Shown here: positions 26,894-36,343 of the stretch, piece after piece
Layout: each line of letters starts with the position of its first letter
Position numbering within the stretch: position 1 is the first letter of the stretch
Source of the DNA: Bradyrhizobium sp. 132
GTDB taxonomy: Bacteria > Pseudomonadota > Alphaproteobacteria > Rhizobiales > Xanthobacteraceae
DNA: 42,309 nt
Reading direction: 5' to 3'
NCBI RefSeq assembly: GCF_023074185.1
Contig: NZ_JADPKY010000109.1
Coordinates: 1-42,309, forward strand
Made by a program: the position numbers and the translations under genes
Notes under the pieces: model-generated
The model's database searches: none
Told to the model about the DNA's origin: nothing
The model's input: the letters and a program-made list of their open reading frames with translations, nothing else

Positions 26894-27379
26894 ATGAGCG
26901 GCGCATCCGAGCGCGACGAACACTTCCTCCGCCTTTCGTTTGCGGTCGCCCGCCGTTCCCTCACCCATGGCAACCATCCCTTCGGTTGCATCGTCGTCGA
27001 TGCCGACGGCAAGGTGCTGATAGAGGCCGAGAACGGCTACATGCCGGATCACGATGGCACCGCGCATGCCGAGCGTCTCGCGGCGACGCAGGCCTGCCGT
27101 ACGCTCGGCCGCGAGGTGCTGGCGAAGGCCACGCTCTACTCCTCCGCAGAGCCCTGTGCGATGTGCGCCGGCGCGATCTACTGGGTCGGCATCAGCCGTG
27201 TGGTCTATGGCCTCAGCGAGCACCGCCTGCGCGGCATCACCGGCGACCATCCGGAGAACCCGACACTCGACCTGCCCTGCCGCGAGGTCTTTGCCAGCGG
27301 TCAGCGGCCGACGGAGGTTGTGGGGCCACTGCTCGAAGACGAGGCCGAAGCGCTGCACGACGGCGTGTGGACGAAGTAG
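26894..27379 (+). CDS. CDA-fold nucleoside/guanine deaminase-like protein
   Basis: This 161-residue cytosolic zinc hydrolase has the HAE motif (His58, Glu60 in TAHAERLAAT) and PCAMC (Cys88, Cys91 in SSAEPCAMCAGAIYWVGI). It resembles bacterial guanine deaminases of the cytidine-deaminase fold (GuaD of Bacillus type) and the tRNA adenosine deaminase TadA. Its place as last gene of a purine-transport operon favours a free base such as guanine, giving xanthine, which the xanthine dehydrogenase further along could use. A stem-loop terminator follows after 75 bases. The exact substrate is inference. Confidence 0.85.
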   Translation: MSGASERDEHFLRLSFAVARRSLTHGNHPFGCIVVDADGKVLIEAENGYMPDHDGTAHAERLAATQACRTLGREVLAKATLYSSAEPCAMCAGAIYWVGISRVVYGLSEHRLRGITGDHPENPTLDLPCREVFASGQRPTEVVGPLLEDEAEALHDGVWTK

Positions 27380-27454
27380 GCGGCGCCCGGAGCGGACCTC
27401 GCCCCGCGCTCGCGAAGGGCCGCCTGACGGCCACCGGTCCATCCCACAAACGAA

Positions 27455-27487
27455 GATGACGCCGCTGAGGTTTGACGCGGCGTCATC
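27455..27487. terminator. Bidirectional stem-loop terminator
   Basis: GATGACGCCGC (27455-27465) and GCGGCGTCATC (27477-27487) form a perfect 11-bp stem with an 11-base loop. It lies between the deaminase gene and the convergent outer-membrane-protein gene. Flanking T runs are short on both strands (TTCG followed by TTTG on the minus side), so termination may be partial. Confidence 0.75.
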
Positions 27488-27514
27488 GTCGTTCAGCCGA
27501 AGAGTGTCAGGTGG

Positions 27515-28625
27515 CTAGAACTTCACAGTGACACCGGAGTAGAGCGAGGACTCGGTGCAGGACCCGGTGCTCACCTTTGCCCCGCCGGCCAGGGTGGTGC
27601 AGGCCACGGCGTTGTTGTGATCGAGGCCGAACTTGTTCTGCCAGTAGCGGTAGGCGACCCAGACGTCCACGAAATGCGAATACTTCTCACCCCAGACTGC
27701 CTTCGAGGCATCGAGGGTCAGGCGGATCGGCTCGGAGTTGAACTCGACCTTGGTGGGATAGACGCCGTTGGCGACGCTGGCGGGAAGCGGCTCGGTGTCC
27801 GTTCCCTTCTTGCCGTACCAGCCGGCGCGGCCGCTGATCGAGAAATACTGCATGTTCGGCGGCAGGAAGCCGAGGTCCATATAGTTAATTGGTCTCGATC
27901 GCCCAGGTTGGCTTGAAGGAGGTGTTGCCGTCGACAATACAGGGCGCGGACCAACCGGCGCCGCACTGCGAGAAGGAGTTGTGGTTGGCAAACTCCCAGT
28001 ACACCAGCGGCGCGACGTTGAAATAGCCCTTGTAGGGAAGGTCGAAGGCGAACTGCAGACCGGCGACGACGTCGCGCTTGGCGGCGCCGAAATACCGGTT
28101 CTCCGTATTGGCATCCATGCCAACCTCGAACGAGATGTTGTGCAGCGGTCCTTGCGTGAAGGCCTTGGTGTTGAAGATCTCGTTCCAACCGAAGGTCGAG
28201 CGGAAAAGGCCATAGATTTCGGTCGCGCTGGCACAGCTCGCCGGCGTCGCTGCGAAGCCCGCAGCCGGCGAAACGATCACGCCTGTGGCGGTGCAGGGGG
28301 CCGCCGGATCGTTGTGGTCCGACTTGAACATCGAGATGGTGAAGAAGTTGGTGCCGTAAGCCCAGGCATCGAAGTGGGTGAAGGAGTAGACCTGCTTCGT
28401 CGTCTTGGCGTTGATCACGCCGTTGGTGTTGGTGAACGCACCGGGCTGCGAGGCGTTGAAAATGTAGGAGAAGGTGACGCGGTCGTCGATCACCAGGAAG
28501 AACGGGAGGTCCGCCGCCTTCTTGGCAGCCTTGACCGGCAGATCCGCTGCCTGAGCCAGGCCACCGGTAGCGAGCGTGGCAAGTGACAGCGCCCCTGCTG
28601 CAATTGCCTTGAAACGAAACGACAT
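27515..28625 (-). pseudogene. Outer-membrane beta-barrel protein, split by one-base frameshift
   Basis: Two minus-strand frames (27885-28625 used part, and 27515 up to about 27890) make one protein of about 369 residues. The signal peptide MSFRFKAIAAGALSLATLAT is cleaved before ADLPVKAAKK, a mature start typical of Bradyrhizobium outer-membrane proteins. Barrel-like strands follow (RVTFSYIFN, FTHFDAWAYGTNFFTISMFK, WAIETN...YMDLGFLPPNMQYF). The chain ends SSLYSGVTVKF with the C-terminal Phe used by the Bam machinery. At 27889 the bases read AATTAACTATATG; removing one A gives NYYMD and one open frame. It may be a Tsx-like purine or nucleoside channel given its place between two purine-type importers, but this is inference. 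Sequence error and true inactivation are both possible. Confidence 0.75.
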
Positions 28626-29179
28626 CCTGAATACCCCCAAATCTTGGACACGTAAAAATGAGCGTCCCTTGGTGCGACACTTGCGCCGATCTCCCGGAGT
28701 GAGAAGCCTCAACTTGTTTCAAGGCATGCCGCTTGTTTGCACAGGAGGCTGCGTTTCACCGGCGGATTTGGAGAGCCAATCTCACCGACACGCGGTCAGG
28801 CGAGAGCGGCCATTGCCGGATATTCCCATTTGATTTCGCTTGCCTTTCATGTCGAGCGGACAAGGCAGACACGATGGCCGGGAGCTACTGTCGCGGTGTT
28901 CGCAAATGCATACGCGTGATGGCGCGTCTCTGCTCAGGTTCACGTCAAGCCTGCATAGCGGGTTCCGATTTGGTTTGATCCGTCACAAATTTGCAACAGG
29001 CGTCACACGCGAGCCGGCACTGCAAAGGCGGTTCGGGAAGCATTTGAGGTCGATCGTCGCCCGGCGAAAGCAGCGGCTCGCCGACACCACCTGCCTGCCG
29101 AAGCGTTGAGCAAGGGATGACGCTTTTTCACACCTTACGCGACGGTTCAAACTAGCCCACTATTGAGGCACTTCACCCC
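28626..29179. other. Long intergenic region before the second ABC operon
   Basis: These 554 bases hold no convincing gene: short frames here are Cys/Arg-rich and lack ribosome-binding sites. One sigma-54-like element is present (28670-28685), but it is about 500 bases before the next plus-strand start. The region also carries the minus-strand promoter of the outer-membrane-protein gene, which I could not pinpoint. Confidence 0.5.
28670..28685 (+). promoter_or_regulatory. Weak sigma-54-like element
   Basis: TGGTGC-GACAC-TTGCG has GG and GC at the right spacing but two mismatches in the -24 box. It points towards the second ABC operon, which would then have a leader of nearly 500 bases. Tentative. 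Confidence 0.3.
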
Positions 29180-30752
<1,573 letters not shown>

Positions 30753-30769
<17 letters not shown>

Positions 30770-31844
30770 GAAGCGCGCGGAACGCTCCAACACGATCGCA
30801 CTGATCTCTCCGCTGATCGCGATCGGCCTCACGATCGTGACGATGGTCATCCTGTTCGCGATTCTCGGCAAGAATCCGCTGCTCGCCCTGCACGCCTATT
30901 TCATCGCGCCTTTGACCGACAGCTATTCGCTCGAGGAAATCGCGGTGAAGGCGACGCCGCTGGTGATGATCGCGATCGGGCTGTCGCTCTGCTATCTCGC
31001 CAATGCCTGGAACATCGGCGCCGAAGGGCAATTCCTGATCGGCGCGGTCGCCGGAAGCTGGATTGCAGTGAAGACGCAAGGCACCGACGCCGGCGTCTGG
31101 GTGCTGCCGGTCATGCTTGTGCTCGCCGCCGCAGCGGGCGCGCTCTACGCGCTGATCCCGGCGATCTGCAAGGTGAAGTTCGGCGCCAGCGAAATCCTGA
31201 CCAGCCTGATGCTGGTCTATGTCGCCGACCTCGTCCTCGACTATCTCGTGCGCGGGCCATGGCGCGATCCGCACGGTTTCAACTTCCCGACTACGGCCGA
31301 GTTCGATCCGGTCGCAACGGTGCCGCTGCTGATCGAAGGCGGCCGGCTGCATCTCGGCTCCATCGTCGCGCTGTTGGTCGTCGCGGCGGCGGCCATATTG
31401 CTCGGACGCACCATCAAGGGATTCGAGATTCGCGTGGTCGGTGCAGCGCCCCGCGCCGCGCGGTTCGGCGGCTTCAATTCCAATCAGTCGGTCATCCTGA
31501 CCTTCGCGGTCTCCGGCGCGCTCGCGGGCCTCGCCGGTATCATCGAGGTCGCTGGACCGGTCGGCCATCTCCAGCCCGGTATCTCGCCGGGCTACGGTTT
31601 TACCGCGATCATCGTTGCCTTCCTCGGCCGATTGAACCCGCTTGGAATATTAATTGCAGGCCTTTTTCTCGCGTTGACCTTTATCGGCGGCGAGCAGGCA
31701 CAGATCACAATGAAGATTCCGTTGGACGTCACCAAGGTTTTCCAGGGCATCCTGCTGTTCTACGTGCTCGCCTGCGATTCCCTCATCCTCTACCGCTTCA
31801 AGCTGGTTTTCCCGAACCGACAGGTGGCTCGTGGAACTGGTTGA
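30753..31844 (+). CDS. ABC transporter permease (second BMP system), first subunit
   Basis: This 363-residue membrane protein starts inside the ATPase gene (17-base overlap), indicating translational coupling. Family segments include LAILGKNPLLALHAYFIAPL-like residues near 37-55, LANAWNIGAEGQFLIGAVAG, KVKFGASEILTSLMLVYVAD and the BMP-permease hallmark ISPGYGFTAIIVAFLGRLNP. About ten membrane helices. It probably forms a heterodimeric channel with the next gene product. Confidence 0.92.
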
Positions 31845-32748
31845 AGCCATCATCCTCGCGGTGCTCGCCGCCTCGACGCCGCTTCTGATCGCGGCGACCG
31901 GCGAGCTCGTGACTGAACGATCCGGCGTGCTCAATCTCGGGGTCGAGGGCATGATGATCGTCGGCGCCGCCTGCGGCTTTGCCGGCGCCTGGCTGACCGG
32001 TTCGATCTTTATTGGCGCGCTGTTCGGCATCGTCGCCGGCACGATGATGTCGCTGGTCTTCGCGCTGATGGCGCTCGGGCTTGCGGTCAACCAGGTTGCG
32101 ACGGGTCTCGCACTGACCATCCTCGGCGTCGGTCTGTCCGGCCTGATCGGCGCTGGCTTCGTCGGCGAGCGCATCACGCCGGCAGTGCATCTCTACGTCC
32201 CCGGTTTGACCGACATCCCGCTGATCGGCCGCGTGCTGTTCGGCGAGGACGCCTTCATCTATTTCTCGCTGGCGCTGGTCGTCGGCGTCTGGTGGTTCCT
32301 GTACCGCACGCGACCGGGCTTGATCCTGCGCGCCTGCGGCGACAACCACGTCTCCGCGCATGCGCTCGGCTATCCCGTGCTGCGCATTCGTACCTTGGCC
32401 GTGATGTTCGGCGGCGCCTGCGCCGGACTTGCCGGCGCTTATCTGCCGCTCGCCTATACGCCCTTCTTCATTCCGGGCATGACTGCAGGCCGCGGCTGGA
32501 TCGCGCTGGCGCTGGTGGTGTTCTCGTCCTGGCGGCCCGGCCGACTCGTGGTCGGCGCCTACCTGTTCGGCGCGGTGACGATCCTGCAACTGCACGCGCA
32601 GGGTTGGGGCGTCGGCATTCCCTCGCAGTTCATGTCGGCGCTGCCTTACCTTGCGACCGTCATCGTGCTGGTCCTGCTCTCCCGCGCGCGCACCGGCGGA
32701 TCGACCGCGCCGGCCGCACTCGGCACCGTGTTCGTGCCTGACCGCTAG
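31831..32748 (+). CDS. ABC transporter permease (second BMP system), second subunit
   Basis: 305 residues from a GTG at 31831 that overlaps the preceding gene by 14 bases. Family segments: ATGELVTERSGVLNLGVEGM, LAVNQVATGLALTILGVGLS, the loop LRACGDNHVSAHALGYPVLR and GMTAGRGWIALALVVFSSWR. The order and content match the second permease at 23730. The 75 bases to the next gene contain a stable stem-loop. Confidence 0.92.
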   Translation: MELVEAIILAVLAASTPLLIAATGELVTERSGVLNLGVEGMMIVGAACGFAGAWLTGSIFIGALFGIVAGTMMSLVFALMALGLAVNQVATGLALTILGVGLSGLIGAGFVGERITPAVHLYVPGLTDIPLIGRVLFGEDAFIYFSLALVVGVWWFLYRTRPGLILRACGDNHVSAHALGYPVLRIRTLAVMFGGACAGLAGAYLPLAYTPFFIPGMTAGRGWIALALVVFSSWRPGRLVVGAYLFGAVTILQLHAQGWGVGIPSQFMSALPYLATVIVLVLLSRARTGGSTAPAALGTVFVPDR

Positions 32749-32764
32749 CGTTTCATTTCTGCCG

Positions 32765-32786
32765 CGTGCGCGATGGGGCGCGCACG
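32765..32786. repeat. Intergenic stem-loop between permease and binding-protein genes
   Basis: CGTGCGCG (32765-32772) and CGCGCACG (32779-32786) form a perfect 8-bp stem with a six-base loop. It lies in the 75-base gap of the operon. Such structures commonly stabilise or terminate the upstream part of the message so that the binding protein is made in excess. Confidence 0.55.
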
Positions 32787-32823
32787 TTGCGGATCGTGGC
32801 TTTCCCCTGATGTTTGGAGATTG

Positions 32824-33903
32824 ATGATGAGGAAATCACTTCTTGCGCTGGCTGCCGGGCTTTTGCTCGCCGGAAGCGTCAGTGCAGCCTCCGCCGCCGA
32901 TAAGCTGAAAGTCGGCTTTATCTATTTGGGTCCGATCGGAGACCTCGGCTGGACCTATCAGCATGAGCTGGCACGCCAGGCGCTGGTGAAGGAGCTCGGC
33001 GACAAGATCGAGACCACCTTTCTGGAAAACGTGCCTGAAGGTCCCGACGCCGAGCGGGCCATCGAGCAGCTCGTCCGCGCCGGCAACAAGCTGATCTTCA
33101 CGACGTCGTTCGGCTATATGGATCCGACGCTGAAGGTCGCGAAGAAATACCCGAACGTGCATTTCGAGCACTCTACCGGATACAAGCGCAATCCGAACAT
33201 GTCGACCTACTCGGCCAAATGGTACCAGGGCCGCTATATCCAGGGCCTGATCGCGGCCAAGATGTCGAAGTCCGGCGTGCTCGGCTATATCGGCTCGTTC
33301 CCGATTCCGGAGGTCGTCTCCGGCATCAATGCGACGATCCTGGCGGCGCAGACCATCAACTCGAACATCAAGGTGAAGATCATCTGGGCCAACACCTGGT
33401 TCGATCCGGGCAAGGAGGCGGACGCTGCCAAGGCGCTGATCGACCAGGGCGCCGATGTCATCATGCAGCACACGGATTCGCCGGCGGCGATGCAGATCGC
33501 CAGCGAACGCGGCAAGCTCGCCTTCGGCCAGGATTCCGAGATGATCAAGTTCGGGCCGAAGACCCAGCTGACCTCGATCCTCGACACCTGGGGTCCCTAC
33601 TACATCGCCCGCGTCAAGGCAGAACTCGACGGCACCTGGAAATCCGAGGACACCTGGGGCGGCCTCGACAGCCACATGTTCGCGATGGCGCCCTACACCA
33701 ACATGCCCGACGACGTGAAGAAGATCGCCGAGGATGCCCAGGCCGCGATCACCGCGGGCAAGCTGCATCCGTTCAAATGCCCGGTCGTTGGGCAGGACGG
33801 CAAGCCGGTCGAGTGCAAGGGCGGCGCAAATCTCGACGACGGCCAGATCCTCGGCATGAATTTCTACGTCAAGGGCATCGACGACAAGCTGCCGGGCAGG
33901 TAG
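32824..33903 (+). CDS. BMP-family ABC substrate-binding protein (second system)
   Basis: This 359-residue protein has a Sec signal peptide (MMRKSLLALAAGLLLAGSV, cleaved near ASAADK). Unlike the first binding protein it has no twin-arginine motif and no lipobox. BMP-fold segments are LKVGFIYLGPIGDLGWTYQH, KLIFTTSFGYMDPTLKVAKK and GVLGYIGSFPIPEVVSGINA. The ATG at 32824 follows TTTGGAG. It is the last gene of the operon and is followed by a terminator. The ligand is probably a purine or nucleoside by family, perhaps distinct from that of the first system. Confidence 0.93.
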   Translation: MMRKSLLALAAGLLLAGSVSAASAADKLKVGFIYLGPIGDLGWTYQHELARQALVKELGDKIETTFLENVPEGPDAERAIEQLVRAGNKLIFTTSFGYMDPTLKVAKKYPNVHFEHSTGYKRNPNMSTYSAKWYQGRYIQGLIAAKMSKSGVLGYIGSFPIPEVVSGINATILAAQTINSNIKVKIIWANTWFDPGKEADAAKALIDQGADVIMQHTDSPAAMQIASERGKLAFGQDSEMIKFGPKTQLTSILDTWGPYYIARVKAELDGTWKSEDTWGGLDSHMFAMAPYTNMPDDVKKIAEDAQAAITAGKLHPFKCPVVGQDGKPVECKGGANLDDGQILGMNFYVKGIDDKLPGR

Positions 33904-33952
33904 CACGCTTCTTGCATTGCCTAAATCACCTGCTCCTCCCGGAGGAGGTTCG

Positions 33953-34004
33953 GAGGGGGTGGCCAGAAGCACCCGGCACTTGTGGTCGCCCCCTCTTTTT
34001 ATTT
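33953..34004 (+). terminator. Rho-independent terminator of the second ABC operon
   Basis: GAGGGGGTGGCCA (33953-33965) pairs with TGGTCGCCCCCTC (33983-33995) with G-U tolerance, followed by TTTTTATTTT. A small CTCCTCC/GGAGGAG hairpin lies just upstream. It separates this operon from the convergent deaminase gene. Confidence 0.8.
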
Positions 34005-34015
34005 TCGCCGGGATA

Positions 34016-35365
34016 TTATCCCGCCTGCATCGTCCGCGCCGCCGAACTGTGGCGGCGGATGAGGTCAGGGACGTCCAGCCCCGGGATCGCGCCGTCGATC
34101 ACGGCCCATTTTCCCGCCACCATCACCCGGTCGGTCCGATGCGCCCCGCACAGCACCAGTGCGGCCAGCGGATCGCCGTGGCCGGAGAAGCGCAATTCGT
34201 CGAGCCTGAACAACGCGAGATCGGCAGCCTTGCCGACCGCGATCTCGCCGAGTTCCGGCCGGCCCACACACGCCGCCGACCCCTTGGTAGCCCAGCGGAG
34301 CGCATCCTTGTGGCTGACCTTCGTCACCCCGTAGCGCGCCCGTTGCAGCAGGAAGGCGGTCCGTACCTCCTGCATCAGGTTCGATCCATCGTTCGAGGCC
34401 GAGCCGTCGACACCTATGCCGATGCCGACGCCGGCCTCCTCCATCTCGCAGACAGGGCAGCAGCCGGAGGCCAGAATCTGGTTGCTGCACGCGCAATGGC
34501 TGATGGTCGTCTTTGCCTTGCCGAGCCGCTTCATCTCCTCGGCGTTGAAGAAGATGCCATGGGCGAGCCACGTCCGCGCATTGAGCCAGCCGCATTGCTC
34601 GAGATAATCGAGCGGACGGCAACCATACATCTCCTGGCAGAATTTGTTCTCGTCCTCGGTCTCGGCGAGATGGGTGTGCAGGCGCACGTCGAGCTTGCCG
34701 GCGAGATCGGCGGTGGCGCGCATCAGGGACGTCGTCACCGAGAAGGGCGAGCAAGGTGCGAGCGCGATCTGCACCATCGCATCCGCGCCGCGCTGATGGT
34801 GCCTGGCGACCACGCGCGCGCTGTCCGCGAGGATGGTGTCCTCATCCTGCACGACGCTATCGGGCGGCAGGCCGCCGTCGCGCTGCGACAGGTTCATCGA
34901 GCCGCGCGTGAGCAGCACCCGCACGCCGAGCCGTCTTGCGACTCCGACTTCGATATCGACGGCGTCTTCGAGTCCCGCCGGAAACACGTAGTGATGATCC
35001 GTCGTGGTGGTGCAGCCGGAGAGCAGAAGCTCCGACATCGCCACCGTGACAGCGAGCTCGAGCGCATCCGGCGTCAGCTTCGCCCATACCGGATAGAGCG
35101 CCTGGAGCCAGGGAAACAGCTCGCGGTCCATCGCCGCCGGCAGCGCCCGTGTCAGCGTCTGGTAAAAATGGTGATGGGCGTTGATGAGTCCCGGCAGCAC
35201 GACGTGGTCGCCAGCATCGAACGCCGCAACATCCGCGGTTGCGGGTACACCGCCGGCCGGCACGAGTTCGACGATCCGACCGTCCTTCACCACGACCCCG
35301 CGCTCGGCCCCGTCGGCCAGGATAGCCAGGGGATCCCTGATCCAGATCGGCTTTGCATCGCTCAT
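34016..35365 (-). CDS. 8-oxoguanine deaminase-like amidohydrolase (Atz/Trz family)
   Basis: The ATG at 35365 follows AGGAGG and gives 449 residues. Metal and catalytic residues of the amidohydrolase superfamily are visible: GLINAHHHFYQTLTRALP (HxH type), THLAETEDENKF, SHCACSNQILASGCCPVC and GIGVDGSASND (Asp). The sequence is of the group annotated as 8-oxoguanine deaminase, first characterised in Pseudomonas aeruginosa as I recall, which turns 8-oxoguanine into urate. Related s-triazine or cytosine deaminases share these motifs, so substrate is by family and context. It is divergent from the xanthine dehydrogenase genes, an arrangement that would feed urate from two sources. Confidence 0.87.
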   Translation of the reverse strand: MSDAKPIWIRDPLAILADGAERGVVVKDGRIVELVPAGGVPATADVAAFDAGDHVVLPGLINAHHHFYQTLTRALPAAMDRELFPWLQALYPVWAKLTPDALELAVTVAMSELLLSGCTTTTDHHYVFPAGLEDAVDIEVGVARRLGVRVLLTRGSMNLSQRDGGLPPDSVVQDEDTILADSARVVARHHQRGADAMVQIALAPCSPFSVTTSLMRATADLAGKLDVRLHTHLAETEDENKFCQEMYGCRPLDYLEQCGWLNARTWLAHGIFFNAEEMKRLGKAKTTISHCACSNQILASGCCPVCEMEEAGVGIGIGVDGSASNDGSNLMQEVRTAFLLQRARYGVTKVSHKDALRWATKGSAACVGRPELGEIAVGKAADLALFRLDELRFSGHGDPLAALVLCGAHRTDRVMVAGKWAVIDGAIPGLDVPDLIRRHSSAARTMQAG

Positions 35366-35455
35366 GATCCCGCTCCTCCTCACATCCGTAGACGGCGGCC
35401 GCCCCATGCGGAAGCCGCCCGAACGCCTTCCAGCTAGCTACTTGTTGTTGCGACT

Positions 35456-35471
35456 TGGCTCCGGTCTTGCA
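35456..35471 (+). promoter_or_regulatory. Sigma-54 promoter of the xanthine dehydrogenase genes
   Basis: TGGCTC-CGGTC-TTGCA matches TGGCAC-N5-TTGCW at all but one position. The -12 element is 45 bases before the start of the FAD subunit, in the correct orientation. Confidence 0.7.
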
Positions 35472-35515
35472 AGACTCTGTTGCATGATTCACGGGGCGGA
35501 AGCGTTGGCGCAGCC

Positions 35516-36343
35516 ATGGATTTGAATACCATCACGACAGTGGCCCATCCGCAAACGCGCGCCCAGCTGCCGATTTGGACGGCAGGTGATGCTTGGCTCG
35601 CAGGCGGCACCTGGCTGTTCTCCGAGCCGCAGGTCCACCTCACTCGGCTCATCGATCTGGCCGACCTGAAATGGCCGGCACTGACCGTCACCGAGAGCCA
35701 TCTCGGCATCGCCGCCACGTGCACCGTTGCGCAGCTCGATGGACTCGTCTGCCCACCCGGCTGGTTCGCGGCGCCGCTGATCAACCAGTGCTGCCGCGCC
35801 TTCCTTGCATCGTTCAAAATCTGGAAGACTGCAACCGTCGGCGGAAATCTCTGCATGTCGCTTCCGGCGGGACCGATGATCTCGCTCACCGCCGCGCTCG
35901 ACGGGGTCTGCACCATCTGGAAGGCAGACGGAGGCGAACAGAAGATACAAGTCATCGAATTCGTCACCGGCAACCAGCGCAATCGTCTCGCGACAGGGGA
36001 CCTGCTCCGGCAGATCGATATCCCGATTGCCGCGTTGAAGCGTCGCGCGGCCTTTCGCCAGATCTCGCTGGCGCCGGTCGGCCGCTCGGCGGCGCTTCTG
36101 ATCGGCAGCCTGGATACCGACGGCACGCTGAAGCTCACGGTCACCGCATCGACGGTCCGACCGATCCAGCTGTCCTTTCCCAAGCTGCCCAACGCGAGCG
36201 CGCTCCGCGATGCGATCGAGCAACACATCGCCGACGAGCTTTACCACACCGACATCCACGGCAAGCCGCTCTGGCGCAAGCACATGACACTACGGCTTGC
36301 CGAAGAGATCCGTGACGAACTCCTGGGAGCGGCACCATCATGA
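35516..36343 (+). CDS. Xanthine dehydrogenase-type FAD-binding subunit
   Basis: The ATG at 35516 gives 275 residues. The FAD-binding pattern of the CoxM/CutM family is present: LAGGTWLF near residue 30 and WKTATVGGNLCMSLP about 80 residues later, then a CO-dehydrogenase-flavoprotein C-terminal region (KRRAAFRQISLAPVGRSAAL). It passes electrons from the Fe-S clusters to NAD or another acceptor. Its stop overlaps the next gene's start (ATGA), so it is made stoichiometrically with the catalytic subunit. It diverges from the common XdhA/CoxM sequence, so substrate by itself is uncertain; the location points to hypoxanthine or xanthine. Confidence 0.87.
   Translation: MDLNTITTVAHPQTRAQLPIWTAGDAWLAGGTWLFSEPQVHLTRLIDLADLKWPALTVTESHLGIAATCTVAQLDGLVCPPGWFAAPLINQCCRAFLASFKIWKTATVGGNLCMSLPAGPMISLTAALDGVCTIWKADGGEQKIQVIEFVTGNQRNRLATGDLLRQIDIPIAALKRRAAFRQISLAPVGRSAALLIGSLDTDGTLKLTVTASTVRPIQLSFPKLPNASALRDAIEQHIADELYHTDIHGKPLWRKHMTLRLAEEIRDELLGAAPS

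Noticed and set aside
28912..28927. TGGCGCGTCTCTGCTC as a sigma-54 promoter
   Set aside because: The GG and GC doublets are one base too close together.
32776..32791. Sigma-54-like GGGCGC-N5-TTGCG before the second binding-protein gene
   Set aside because: It overlaps the right arm of a GC-rich hairpin, lacks the T and A of the -24 box, and lies inside an operon; coincidence is likely.
35395..35440. Sigma-54 promoter for the 8-oxoguanine-deaminase-like gene on the minus strand
   Set aside because: Only a poor match (AGGCGT with CGGC) was found; it lacks TTGC and TGGC.
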